From: RGIG250 sp964540025
GTDB taxonomy: Bacteria > Bacillota > Negativicutes > Selenomonadales > Selenomonadaceae
Assembly: GCA_964540025.1 (NCBI GenBank)
Contig: CAZIKQ010000022.1
Coordinates: forward strand, 1 to 26,615
Direction of reading: 5' to 3'
Length of the DNA stretch: 26,615 nucleotides
Shown here: piece after piece, positions 1 to 7,886 of the stretch
Layout of the letters: each line of letters starts with the position of its first letter
How positions within the stretch are numbered: the first letter of the stretch is position 1
Translations under genes and position numbers: made by a program
Notes under the pieces: model-generated
What the model was told of the DNA's origin: nothing
The model's database searches: none
The model's input: only the letters and a program-made list of their open reading frames with translations

Positions 1-156
1 ACCGGAGGGGTGAAGATCAGCCGAGAGGTTTACTTATATCACCCCTCAGTCAGCTACGCTGACAGCTCCCCTACAGGGGAGCCTATGAGACCGATTAGTA
101 GTCACCCCTCAGTCGCTTTCAGCGACAGCTCCCCTGAAGGGATCTGCTCGACCAAC
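1..156. repeat. REP-like two-hairpin intergenic repeats (two copies plus an inverted fragment)
   Basis: Two related units lie at about 39-83 and 102-142. Each starts TCACCCCTCAGTC and contains two hairpins. The first hairpin is GTCAGC-TAC-GCTGAC in copy one and GTCGCT-TTC-AGCGAC in copy two, so the bases differ but pairing is kept. The second is the perfect palindrome GCTCCCCTACAGGGGAGC at 65-82, which is weaker in copy two. Positions 3-11 (GGAGGGGTG) look like the tail of an inverted copy cut by the window edge. No gene is visible here; an ORF can be drawn through the repeats but has no ribosome binding site or family. A related palindrome occurs at 26500-26517. Confidence 0.75.
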
Positions 157-200
157 AAAAAAACCGGCCGGGGAAAACAATCGCTCATTTTCCCCAGCCG
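157..200 (-). terminator. Intrinsic terminator of the TRAP transporter operon
   Basis: Read on the minus strand, the stem CGGCTGGGGAAAA pairs with TTTTCCCCGGCCG (one T-G wobble) around a 10-nt loop. A run of seven T follows (plus-strand A at 157-163). It begins 25 bases past the permease stop codon and ends the leftward operon. Confidence 0.85.
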
Positions 201-225
201 ATTTTATTCGTCAGTCGAGCCTGTT

Positions 226-2148
226 CTATTGTATGGCCGCGCCTTTCGTCCGGCGCTGGAGCACAAAGGTTCCGGCAATGATTGCCAACCCGGCGGCATC
301 GGTCACCAGTCCCGGATAAATCATCAGCAGGCCGCCCACAAAGAGAAGCACCCGCTGGAAAGTATTCAGGTTGCCCGTCAGGTAACCGATCAGAGCGGAG
401 GATACGCCGATCATCCCGATGATGGCCGTGCTCAGGGACCATAAAAGGTTGGGCACCGTGGCGTTTATCATCAGGATCTCCGGCGACAGCACGAAGACGT
501 AGGGGATGATAAAGGCCGCGATCGCCAGCTTGGAGGCATTGACTCCCGTCCGCAGGGCGTTGCCCCCGGCGATAGCCGACCCGGCGTAAGCCGCCAGGGC
601 CACCGGCGGGGTGACGTCGGCGATAATGCCGAAGTAAAACACAAACATGTGGGCCGCCAGCACCGGCACCCCCATCTGCATGAGAGCCGGGGCGGCGATG
701 GTAGAGGTGATGACGTAGTTTGCGGTGGTGGGTACCCCCATGCCCAGCAGCAGGGCGGTGATCATCGTGAAGAACATGGAGGGAAGCATCATGCCCCCGG
801 CCAGATCCAACAGAGCCGAAGCCATCTTCAATCCAACGCCGGTCTTGGTGACAACGCCGATGATTATCCCGGCCGCCGCGCAGGCCACCAGCACGGAAAG
901 AATCCCCTTGGCTCCGGCAATGAGGCCGTTGAATACGTCGGCCACGGACAGCCGGGTACTCTTTCTGGTGCAGGCCGCCACGATGGACAGCCCGATAGCG
1001 TACAGAGCCGCCCGCATGGGAGTGTAGCCGGTTACCAGCAGGTAGACGATAACGATGAGGGGAATGGCCAGATGGCCCCGAGCCTTCAGGATATCAAGAG
1101 GCTTCGGCAGCTCCTCCCTCGGCACACCCTTCAAATTTTTCCGCTTCGCCTCAAAGTGAACCCCCAGCCAGACCCCCATGAAGTAGAGGATCGCCGGAAT
1201 GAGGGCCGCCTTTACGATATCGATATAGGGCACCCCCACAAATTCCGCCATGAGGAAAGCGGCGGCGCCCATGACCGGAGGCATCAGCTGGCCGCCGGTG
1301 GAAGCGGCCGCCTCAACGGCCCCGGCAAACTCCTTATCGTAGCCCAGCTTGTGCATCATGGGGATGGTGAAGCTGCCGGTCCCCACTACATTGGCCACTG
1401 AGGAGCCGGAAACGGTACCCATCAGCCCGGAGGAGAGAACAGCCACCTTCGCCGGGCCGCCGGCCGCCCACCCGGCAATGGCATTGGCAATATCGATGAA
1501 AAACCGGCCCAGACCGGTGGACTCCAAATAAGCCCCGAACAGGATAAACAGAAAGATAAAAGTGGAGGATACGCCCAGGGGGATACCGAAAATACCCTCA
1601 GTCGTAAAGAAAAGGTGCCCCACCAGCTGCTCCGGCGTTACCCCCCGGTGGCTGATGGCGTCCGGCATATAGGGCCCCAGAAAGGCGTAGGCCAGGAAGA
1701 TAGCCACTACCGTGACCATGGGGATGCCGACGATCCGCCGGGTGGCCTCAATGACCAGCACGACCCCCACCGCTCCCACGACGTAATCCTCCGTTGTCAT
1801 CAGCCCGGCCCGGCCCACCAGTTCCTTGTACTGGATGACGATATAAGCCGGACAGGCCGCCCCCAGCACCGCCAGCAGCAGATCCCAGGGGTGAACAGAG
1901 GACGAATGGTCTTTGTTGAACGAAGGCTTCAGGAGGAATACCAGAGCCAGGCCGGAGCCCAGGTGGACGGCCCGCTGCAAATGGGCGTCCAGCACGCCAA
2001 AAATGGCCGTATAGAGCTGGAAGCAGGTAAATGACAAACAAATTGCCGTAATGATTTTTCCGACGATGCCGGAGTGTTCCTTCAGCCTCGATTCCTTTTC
2101 AAGCTCGTTGAGAACGTCCTCCCGCAGAGCCGGTTCTTGCTTTGCCAT
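226..2148 (-). CDS. TRAP transporter fused permease subunit (TAXI type, 4TM-12TM)
   Basis: This is the membrane component of a tripartite ATP-independent periplasmic transporter, which uses an ion gradient to import a substrate delivered by its binding protein. The roughly 640-residue chain has an N-terminal DctQ-like block (about residues 30-140) fused to a DctM-like block. The latter carries conserved glycine/serine-rich motifs such as GLMGTVSGSSVANVVGTG (about 243-260) and GGQLMPPVMGAAAF (about 287-300). Fusion of the small and large subunits is usual for TAXI systems. I chose the ATG at 2148 because AAAGG lies 9 nt upstream; an in-frame ATG at 2154 is only 3 nt from it. It sits 25 nt behind the DUF1850 gene and in the same operon as the TAXI binding protein. 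The substrate cannot be read from sequence; the few studied TAXI systems handle small organic acids or glutamate-like compounds. Confidence 0.93.
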   Translation of the reverse strand: MAKQEPALREDVLNELEKESRLKEHSGIVGKIITAICLSFTCFQLYTAIFGVLDAHLQRAVHLGSGLALVFLLKPSFNKDHSSSVHPWDLLLAVLGAACPAYIVIQYKELVGRAGLMTTEDYVVGAVGVVLVIEATRRIVGIPMVTVVAIFLAYAFLGPYMPDAISHRGVTPEQLVGHLFFTTEGIFGIPLGVSSTFIFLFILFGAYLESTGLGRFFIDIANAIAGWAAGGPAKVAVLSSGLMGTVSGSSVANVVGTGSFTIPMMHKLGYDKEFAGAVEAAASTGGQLMPPVMGAAAFLMAEFVGVPYIDIVKAALIPAILYFMGVWLGVHFEAKRKNLKGVPREELPKPLDILKARGHLAIPLIVIVYLLVTGYTPMRAALYAIGLSIVAACTRKSTRLSVADVFNGLIAGAKGILSVLVACAAAGIIIGVVTKTGVGLKMASALLDLAGGMMLPSMFFTMITALLLGMGVPTTANYVITSTIAAPALMQMGVPVLAAHMFVFYFGIIADVTPPVALAAYAGSAIAGGNALRTGVNASKLAIAAFIIPYVFVLSPEILMINATVPNLLWSLSTAIIGMIGVSSALIGYLTGNLNTFQRVLLFVGGLLMIYPGLVTDAAGLAIIAGTFVLQRRTKGAAIQ

Positions 2149-2173
2149 AGGCATTTTCCTTTCACCGGCAGAA

Positions 2174-2662
2174 TCAGCTGCTCCTGCCGGTAATTATTTG
2201 ATAACGGGGGGCGATGTATATATCCACCAGACTGCCCAAGGGCAGCAGCTCATAGAGCCGGTATTCATCCCCCTCTATCCAGACCGTCAGCTCCGTCCCC
2301 AGACCGGGGCGCAGCGACAGCTTCGGGTAGTGGCGGCCCATGCCGTCCAGAATAAAACAGTCCCCCTCCTGCCGCAGCTTCCCCTCAGACGGGAGGAAGG
2401 GCAGCCCTACCCCGAAGGACTGGTAGCGGGTATAGAGGAGGTCAAACCCCCTTCGGTCAGGACTCACGGTAAGGTACTCCTCCACCGGGGTTTTCTGCAC
2501 CGAGTGGATAAACCGCAGGTGTATGTCCATTCCCGGCCTGGCCCCATAAGCCCTGCCAAATTCCTCACAGGCGATATAGACAACCGGCGACCTGAGCCAG
2601 TAACCCAGCCCCAGGCAGAGTCCCAACAGGACGGCCGCCATCCATCTTGAACTAATCTTCAT
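2174..2662 (-). CDS. DUF1850 domain protein, accessory of TAXI TRAP transporter
   Basis: This 162-residue protein has one N-terminal hydrophobic segment (about residues 8-24, signal anchor or signal peptide) and an extracytoplasmic domain. The pattern HSVQKTPVEEYLTV followed by YQSFGVGLPF is the hallmark of DUF1850 proteins. These are commonly encoded between a TAXI binding protein and a fused TRAP permease, exactly as here. The biochemical role of the family is unknown; context suggests assembly or function of the transporter. Start: ATG at 2662 with a weak GAGA-type site. The gene follows an internal hairpin/T-run at 2672-2697, so it is probably expressed below the level of the binding protein. 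Confidence 0.88.
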   Translation of the reverse strand: MKISSRWMAAVLLGLCLGLGYWLRSPVVYIACEEFGRAYGARPGMDIHLRFIHSVQKTPVEEYLTVSPDRRGFDLLYTRYQSFGVGLPFLPSEGKLRQEGDCFILDGMGRHYPKLSLRPGLGTELTVWIEGDEYRLYELLPLGSLVDIYIAPRYQIITGRSS

Positions 2663-2671
2663 GTCATCTCA

Positions 2672-2697
2672 GAAAAAGCGGGGCGGAAGCCCCAGCG
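2672..2697 (-). terminator. Internal terminator/attenuator between binding-protein and membrane genes
   Basis: On the minus strand GGGGC-TTCC-GCCCC is a perfect 5-bp stem, extended by GC/GC across a bulged base, and is followed by TTTTT. It lies in the 141-nt gap after the TAXI gene and only 10 nt before the DUF1850 start. Partial termination here would give more binding protein than permease, a ratio these systems need. The stem is short, so leaky termination is expected. Confidence 0.6.
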
Positions 2698-2803
2698 GAG
2701 CAACTCTGTATACGGATACGACGACTGCCCATCCGTAACCAGTCTCCCTCTGAGCCATCCGCCCCGTCATCTTCTCCCGGCAGAGTCTAACGAATCCCGC
2801 CGG

Positions 2804-3787
2804 TTACTTTTCCTTATAGAATTTCTCTGCACCGGCGCTGATGGCGATGGGCAGACCCTTCTGAGCCGCTTCCTTATTGATTAGCTTGCCGACGGAGTGG
2901 GCGGCCTTCAGCTTGTCAAGATTGGTGAAAATGGATTTGGTGATGGAATAAGCCAGATCGTCTTTAACCTTGTCGTTGCAGACCAGCATGGCCTGAACGG
3001 CGACGGTGGTAGCGTCCTCATCAAAACCGGCATAGGTTCCCTTGGGAACGGTGATCTGGGTGTAGAAGGGATACTTTTTGGTGAGCTTCTCGATCATGTC
3101 CTTGCTGATAGACAGGACCCGGACCTTGTGCTGGGAAGCGATATCCTGAATGGCGGAGGTGGGGAACCCGGCAGTAACAAAACCTACGTCCACATTGCCG
3201 TCCTTGAGGGCGTTGGCCGCCTCACCGAAGGAAAGGTACTGGACGGTAATATCATCGTAAGTGATGCCGGCCGCCTCCAGGATCTGGCGGGCGTTTGCCT
3301 CGGTGCCGCTGCCGGCCGCGCCTACGGCCACCCGCTTGCCCTTCAGCTCGGCAACGGATTTAATGCCGTTCTTTTCCAGGGTGACCATCTGGACGGTTTC
3401 CGGATACAGGGCAGCGATGGCCTTCAGGTTGGAAACCTTCTTATCCTTGAACATCTCGGTGCCGTTAGCCGCATAGAAAGTGATATCGTTCTGGACGATA
3501 GCCAGATCCACGCTGCCATCCTTCAGCATATTGATGTTTGCTACCGTGGCCCCGGTGGACTGAGCGCTGGCATTCATGCCCGGGATGGCCTTGTTCAGGA
3601 TCTCCGCCATTGCCCCGCCCAGGGGGTAATAGGTTCCGGCCGTGCCGCCGGTGGCAATGTTGATGTACTTCTTTTCGACTTTTTTCTCCGCGGCCTTATC
3701 TCCGCCGCCGCAGCCGGTAAAAGCCGCCGCCGACAACGTCACGGCAACCCCCAGGGCTGCCAGCTTACCAAATTTTCCCCATTTCAT
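2804..3787 (-). CDS. TAXI family TRAP transporter solute-binding lipoprotein
   Basis: This is the substrate-capturing subunit of the TRAP system, 327 residues, the usual family size. Residues 1-25 form a lipoprotein signal peptide and FTGC places the lipidated cysteine at 26, so the protein should be membrane-tethered outside the cytoplasm. The mature protein starts with INIATGGTAGTYYPLGGAMAEIL, the characteristic TAXI opening. A conserved core follows, with STGATVANINML, DLAIVQND, KRVAVGAAGSGTEANA and DVGFVTAGFPTSAI. Start: ATG at 3787, with GGGAGG 8 nt upstream. It is the first gene of the operon, downstream of a good sigma-A promoter and an operator-like repeat cluster. The ligand is unknown. 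Confidence 0.93.
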   Translation of the reverse strand: MKWGKFGKLAALGVAVTLSAAAFTGCGGGDKAAEKKVEKKYINIATGGTAGTYYPLGGAMAEILNKAIPGMNASAQSTGATVANINMLKDGSVDLAIVQNDITFYAANGTEMFKDKKVSNLKAIAALYPETVQMVTLEKNGIKSVAELKGKRVAVGAAGSGTEANARQILEAAGITYDDITVQYLSFGEAANALKDGNVDVGFVTAGFPTSAIQDIASQHKVRVLSISKDMIEKLTKKYPFYTQITVPKGTYAGFDEDATTVAVQAMLVCNDKVKDDLAYSITKSIFTNLDKLKAAHSVGKLINKEAAQKGLPIAISAGAEKFYKEK

Positions 3788-3857
3788 AGTGAATACCTCC
3801 CTAAATTTTTATTCATCCATTTGAAAAAACCATTTGTCCACGGATTCAACTCGCTTG

Positions 3858-3886
3858 ATTATACCAGAGAAAACCGAAAATATCTA
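3858..3886 (-). promoter_or_regulatory. Sigma-A promoter for the TAXI TRAP operon
   Basis: On the minus strand a perfect -10 TATAAT (3858-3863) lies 17 nt from TAGATA (3881-3886), a 4/6 match to the -35 consensus. The TAXI gene starts about 70 nt downstream, so a leader of about 60 nt with a strong GGGAGG site is predicted. Confidence 0.6.
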
Positions 3887-3898
3887 CATTTTTTCCAG

Positions 3899-3966
3899 GG
3901 TATACAAAAAAACAATGTATAAACACCAATATGGCAGATTATTTATACAAAATTTATACAAAATTT
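3899..3966. promoter_or_regulatory. Operator-like cluster with 11-bp tandem repeat upstream of TAXI promoter
   Basis: ATTTATACAAA occurs twice head to tail (3941-3951 and 3952-3962), with a partial third unit at 3963-3966. Further GTATA-containing elements (GGTATACAAA near 3899 and TGTATAAAC near 3916) lie between it and the promoter. The 11-bp period puts the copies on nearly the same helix face. This suggests regulator binding just upstream of the -35 element; the regulator is unknown. Confidence 0.45.
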
Positions 3967-4014
3967 GATTTTTCCACCGACATATATACCTCCCCCGTAG
4001 GTACGTATGAGCAC

Positions 4015-4818
4015 TTACTCCGCCTTTTCCACCCTCAACAACATCTGGGCAACCGTTTCCCTGCACAGCTCCTCGTAAACCTTCCTCATGCCTGGAGAAA
4101 GCGCCAGCCGGTGGCGGTCTACTGTATCGGTATCCCCTCTGGCTATCGGACCTGTCAAAACGTCTATGGCGTTTTCTGTATGGGAAAGATTATTTACAGT
4201 TTGCCTCACCAGGGGCAAAATAGCCGCCAGTCCGTCCCCGGGTCTGTCCAGCCAGGGAGAAAAAATCTCCTGAGCCATTGCCGTCAGTGTCACGAGATAG
4301 TTGCAGGCTATGCAGGCCGCCGCGTGATACCTTGCCCTGCTCTTTTCGTCGTCAGGGACAGAGAAAGTCCTCGCTCCCAACAATTCTGCCACTCCCCGCA
4401 AGAATTGTGAAACGCCGTCTTCACCGGCTACGGCGCAATAAATTTCCGAAAAAATGTCTGCGTTTTCCTTCGCCGCGGCGGTGAAAGTCTGAAGCGGGTG
4501 CAAGCTTCCCACTCCAATGCCCAATTCCTTGAGGGGCAGCAAAGGGGCAAGCGTCATCGCTCCTGAAACATGGAATACATACCGCGGTCTCTCGGTCTGG
4601 GACAGGGAGGAATATACCTCTGCGAGAATTCTCGCCGCCCAGGCAATCCTCCCATCGGTTATGGTAATCGCCACCACCTGCGCTCCCCGGACAGCGGCGG
4701 CAATATCATCGTTCCGGTGGGTAACGGCGATGATTTCCTGTCCCCGGCTGTCAAGGGCATTTGCCAGAGCGCTGCCAAGGCGTCCGCCGCCGACAATGGC
4801 AAATTTATATTTTTTCAT
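4015..4818 (-). CDS. Rossmann-fold NAD(P)-binding and DUF2520 domain protein
   Basis: This 267-residue protein begins FAIVGGGRLGSALANAL, a dinucleotide-binding GxGxxG-type loop (residues about 6-22). The C-terminal half matches DUF2520 features: GSLHPLQTF near 95-105, YHAAACIACNYLVTL near 190, and VLTGPIARGDTDTVDRH near 225-240. The architecture resembles pyrroline-5-carboxylate reductase and other 6-phosphogluconate-dehydrogenase-like oxidoreductases, and a dehydrogenase role is expected, but the substrate is not known for the family. Start: ATG at 4818; the upstream site is poor (GAAG, A-rich). It is separated from glyA by a terminator and from the TAXI operon by a promoter region, so it may be its own unit. 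Confidence 0.85.
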   Translation of the reverse strand: MKKYKFAIVGGGRLGSALANALDSRGQEIIAVTHRNDDIAAAVRGAQVVAITITDGRIAWAARILAEVYSSLSQTERPRYVFHVSGAMTLAPLLPLKELGIGVGSLHPLQTFTAAAKENADIFSEIYCAVAGEDGVSQFLRGVAELLGARTFSVPDDEKSRARYHAAACIACNYLVTLTAMAQEIFSPWLDRPGDGLAAILPLVRQTVNNLSHTENAIDVLTGPIARGDTDTVDRHRLALSPGMRKVYEELCRETVAQMLLRVEKAE

Positions 4819-4839
4819 AACTTTTTTTCACTTCTTTGC

Positions 4840-4876
4840 AAAAAACGCCGCTACTAACAAAGTAACGGCGTTTTTT
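4840..4876. terminator. Bidirectional intrinsic terminator downstream of glyA
   Basis: AAAAAACGCCG (4840-4850) and CGGCGTTTTTT (4866-4876) form a perfect stem with T-runs on both strands. On the minus strand it terminates glyA, whose stop codon is at 4913. It lies 22 nt before the DUF2520 start codon. Confidence 0.88.
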
Positions 4877-4912
4877 CTGTTCAATCGTTGTCTTCGGATA
4901 AGTCTGCCCTAA

Positions 4913-6160
4913 TCACTCGTAGAGAGGATATTTTTTGCAGAGAGCGTCCACCCGGGCGCGGGCCTCGTTCTTTGCCTCTTCGCTTTCGGGGTTCTCCAGT
5001 ACAAGGGCAATGATAGCCGCAACCTCTGCCATATCATCCTCCTTGAAGCCGCGGCTGGTAAGCGCCGGGCTACCGAGACGGAGCCCGCTGGTGACGAAGG
5101 GCGACAGCTTCTCGAAGGGGATGGTGTTCTTATTGGCGGTGATGTTTACTTCGTCAAGGACATTCTGGGCGATCTTGCCCGTGATGTTCTTGTTGGTGAG
5201 GTCAACCAGCAGCAGGTGATTGTCAGTGCCGCCGGACACGAGGCGGAAGCCGCGGTCAGTAAGTCCCTTGGCCAGAGCCTTGGCGTTCTTGACCACCTGG
5301 GCCTGATATTCCTTGAATTCATCGGTGAGGGCTTCCCCGAGAGCGACGGCCTTGGCCGCGATGACGTGCATGAGGGGGCCACCCTGGATGCCGGGGAAAA
5401 TGGCTTTGTTGAACTGCTGGCCGAACTCGGCGTCACGGCACATGATAAGGCCGCCCCGGGGTCCCCGGAGAGTCTTGTGGGTGGTGGTGGTCACTACGTC
5501 GGCATAAGGCACCGGGGAGGGATGGAGACCGGCCGCTACGAGACCGGCGATGTGGGCGATGTCAACCATGAGGTAGGCCCCGGCCTTTTTAGCGATCTCA
5601 CCAAGGCGCGGGAAATCGATGATCCGAGGATAAGCGGAGGCGCCGGCGACAATCAGCTTCGGCTTGCACTCCAAAGCAGTTTTTTCCAGGGCGTCGTAGT
5701 CGATGAGCTCGCTTCCTTCGGCCACCCCGTAGGAAACGATGTGGAAATATTTACCGCTCATATTTACCGGTGAACCGTGGGAGAGATGGCCGCCGTCGGT
5801 GAGATTCATGCCCATGACGGTATCCCCGGGGTTGAGGAGAGCGAAGAACACCGCCATGTTGGCCTGGGCGCCGGAATGGGGCTGGGCGTTTACGTACTCC
5901 ACCCCGAAGAGCTTTTTGGCCCGGTCAATGGCCAGCTGCTCGGCAATATCCACGAATTCGCAGCCGCCGTAGTAACGCTTGCCGGGGTAACCCTCCGCGT
6001 ACTTGTTAGTGAGGACGCTGCCCTGGGCTTCCATGACGGCTTTGGAGACGATGTTCTCGGAAGCGATAAGCTCCAGCTTGGTCCGCTGGCGGCCAAGCTC
6101 CTTGTCGATGGCCTCGGCTACGGCCGGATCAACCTTTTTAAGTTCGTCCATCATTGCCAT
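4913..6160 (-). CDS. glyA: Serine hydroxymethyltransferase
   Basis: A PLP enzyme that interconverts serine plus tetrahydrofolate with glycine plus 5,10-methylene-tetrahydrofolate, the main one-carbon entry point in the cytoplasm. At 415 residues it is full length for bacteria. Visible signatures are LIASENIVS (31-39), YAEGYPGKRYYGG (54-66), VDIAHIAGLVAAG (199-211) and the PLP-lysine motif TTTTHKTLRGPRGG, with the lysine at about 229. Start: ATG at 6160, with GGAGG 7 nt upstream. It follows rpiB by 29 nt and ends at the hairpin at 4840-4876. The rpiB-glyA pairing is typical of Firmicutes. Confidence 0.98.
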   Translation of the reverse strand: MAMMDELKKVDPAVAEAIDKELGRQRTKLELIASENIVSKAVMEAQGSVLTNKYAEGYPGKRYYGGCEFVDIAEQLAIDRAKKLFGVEYVNAQPHSGAQANMAVFFALLNPGDTVMGMNLTDGGHLSHGSPVNMSGKYFHIVSYGVAEGSELIDYDALEKTALECKPKLIVAGASAYPRIIDFPRLGEIAKKAGAYLMVDIAHIAGLVAAGLHPSPVPYADVVTTTTHKTLRGPRGGLIMCRDAEFGQQFNKAIFPGIQGGPLMHVIAAKAVALGEALTDEFKEYQAQVVKNAKALAKGLTDRGFRLVSGGTDNHLLLVDLTNKNITGKIAQNVLDEVNITANKNTIPFEKLSPFVTSGLRLGSPALTSRGFKEDDMAEVAAIIALVLENPESEEAKNEARARVDALCKKYPLYE

Positions 6161-6189
6161 TGTTTTTCCTCCATTTCATTGTTCCAAAA

Positions 6190-6657
6190 TTATTTATTCT
6201 CTAAATCCATTATTTTACCTACCCGGCGGGCGTGACGCCCACCGGCAAAGGCAGAGGATAAATACGCCCGGATTATTTCCACTGCCGGGCCGGGGCCGGT
6301 AACCCGGCCGCCCAGGCAGATCACGTTGGCATCGTTATGCTCCCGGGACATCTTCGCGCTGTAAACATCGGTGCAGAGAGCGGCCCGGATACCGTTTATT
6401 TTATTGGCCGCCATACAGATCCCGATGCCTGTGCCGCAGAGGAGAATGCCCCGCTGGGCCCGGCCTTCGTTTATTTCCCGGCACAGCTTCTCCGCTATAT
6501 CCGGATAATCTACGGAATCGGCGGTATAGGCGCCAATGTCATTAACCTCTATGGGGTCATTTTCATCCAGAGGGCTGACGGCCAGGTCGGCCAGAAATTT
6601 CTTTATTTCTTCCTTCAGCGCCAGGGCCCCGTGATCGCAACCGATGACAAGCTTCAT
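6190..6657 (-). CDS. rpiB: Ribose-5-phosphate isomerase B
   Basis: This cytoplasmic enzyme interconverts ribose-5-phosphate and ribulose-5-phosphate in the pentose phosphate pathway; some relatives act on allose or galactose phosphates. The 155-residue product opens MKLVIGCDHGALALK. It has the active-site segment LLCGTGIGICMAANK, with the expected catalytic cysteine at about 74, and NVICLGGRVTGPG. I start it at ATG 6657 (AAAGGG 8 nt upstream), not at the longer in-frame start at 6741, because homology begins exactly there and the extra 28 residues overlie the promoter. It is co-transcribed with glyA. Confidence 0.97.
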   Translation of the reverse strand: MKLVIGCDHGALALKEEIKKFLADLAVSPLDENDPIEVNDIGAYTADSVDYPDIAEKLCREINEGRAQRGILLCGTGIGICMAANKINGIRAALCTDVYSAKMSREHNDANVICLGGRVTGPGPAVEIIRAYLSSAFAGGRHARRVGKIMDLENK

Positions 6658-6691
6658 AACCGCCACCCTTTCGAGTATGATAATTTTAGGT

Positions 6692-6720
6692 ATTGTAGCA
6701 CAAAAAACAATCAGTGTGAA
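6692..6720 (-). promoter_or_regulatory. Sigma-A promoter for rpiB-glyA
   Basis: On the minus strand TTCACA (6715-6720) and TACAAT (6692-6697) are separated by exactly 17 nt, each one mismatch from consensus. It sits 35 nt upstream of the rpiB start codon. This shows rpiB-glyA can be expressed separately from the tsaC-prmC-prfA genes upstream. Confidence 0.7.
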
Positions 6721-6827
6721 TAGGTGTAACAATGTATACAAGCCGTTTCCGAGGGGAAATCCAACAATAGAGCGGTAAAACCGCCAAAGTGAAAGCAGGT
6801 CAAATCACCGCCGCCGGTCGTCTGCCG

Positions 6828-7886
6828 TCAGATAATTCTGCCCCCGGCCGCTTTCCCCAGACGGTTCATTATGGCGGCGCCCAGCCCTTCATCAGGAACG
6901 ATGGGGCAAAGCAAGCTGTCCACCGGCAGCTGATCAAAGAATCTTAGATTGTCATAGAGGCCCGCCGCTATTTCCCGCAGGTTTTCCCGGCGGCCCAGGG
7001 AGCGCTTGTAAAGTGCCTCAAAGGCCGGGAAATCCTCTTCAAACAGCAACAGACCCACCCGTTCCCCGGCCGCTTCCCGCCGTCTTAACTCCGTCAGCAG
7101 GCGCTCCTCATCCGCCGCCAGGGTCAGGGGAGCCTTTGGCGCGTAGTGGGTATATTTCATTCCCGGGGCCATTGGGGCCCGCTTCAGTCCCGTTTCCGGC
7201 CCGGCCATGTCCGGGGGAGCTGCCGCCTTTACCTGGCCGATAATCTCCCCCAGCATTTCCGCCGTAACGGCTCCCGGCCGCAGCACCGTCACCGTATCCG
7301 GCCCCGCCGCCTCCGTACAGTCCACGATAGTGGATTCAAGGCCCCAGTCCGTAGCTCCCCCGTCAAGGATCGCCCCGATTTTCCCGCCCAGGTCCCGGCG
7401 CACGGTTTCCCCGTTTGTGGGACTTGGGCGGCCGGAAATATTGGCGCTGGGAGCCGCCACCGGCGGCCCCGCCGCCAAAATAAGCTCCCTGGCTACAGGA
7501 TGATCCGGCATCCGCACCGCCACCGTATCGAGGCCGCCGGTTACCGCGTCCGGCACGCAGGCCGCCCGGGGCAGGATGATAGTAATCGGCCCCGGCATGA
7601 AGGCGGCAAATATTTTTTCGGCCACCGGGGTTATCCGGCTGACAATTCTCTCCATGCCGGAAAGCTCCGCCACGTGAAGGATCAGGGGATTATCGGAGGG
7701 ACGCCCCTTGGCCTCATATATCCGGCGGCAGGCTTCCTCATTGAGCCCGTTGCCTCCCAAACCGTATACCGTCTCCGTGGGAAAAGCCACCAGCTCGCCC
7801 TGTCGCAGCAGCTCCGCCCCCCGCCGGATAGCCCTTCTGTATTCTTCTGTATCAGTCTTTTTTACGTCGTATATTTCAGTATTCAT
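6828..7886 (-). CDS. ywlC: Threonylcarbamoyl-AMP synthase (Sua5/YwlC type)
   Basis: Makes threonylcarbamoyl-AMP from threonine, bicarbonate and ATP, the first step of the t6A37 tRNA modification of ANN-decoding tRNAs. The 352-residue chain is the long Sua5 form: a YrdC domain (about 15-215) followed by a Sua5 C-terminal domain (about 255-352). Motifs seen are FPTETVYGLG (35-44), the K-x-R pair in EAKGRPSDNPL (58-68), PSANISGRPSPT (146-157) and GLESTIVDC (182-190). Its ATG overlaps the prmC stop by one base (TAATG), implying translational coupling, and no strong ribosome site precedes it. Homologues carry the names sua5, tsaC and ywlC. Confidence 0.95.
   Translation of the reverse strand: MNTEIYDVKKTDTEEYRRAIRRGAELLRQGELVAFPTETVYGLGGNGLNEEACRRIYEAKGRPSDNPLILHVAELSGMERIVSRITPVAEKIFAAFMPGPITIILPRAACVPDAVTGGLDTVAVRMPDHPVARELILAAGPPVAAPSANISGRPSPTNGETVRRDLGGKIGAILDGGATDWGLESTIVDCTEAAGPDTVTVLRPGAVTAEMLGEIIGQVKAAAPPDMAGPETGLKRAPMAPGMKYTHYAPKAPLTLAADEERLLTELRRREAAGERVGLLLFEEDFPAFEALYKRSLGRRENLREIAAGLYDNLRFFDQLPVDSLLCPIVPDEGLGAAIMNRLGKAAGGRII

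Noticed and set aside
1..156. Possible CRISPR-like array at the left edge
   Set aside because: Only two full diverged copies, each with two internal hairpins and a short gap; no regular spacers and no cas genes.
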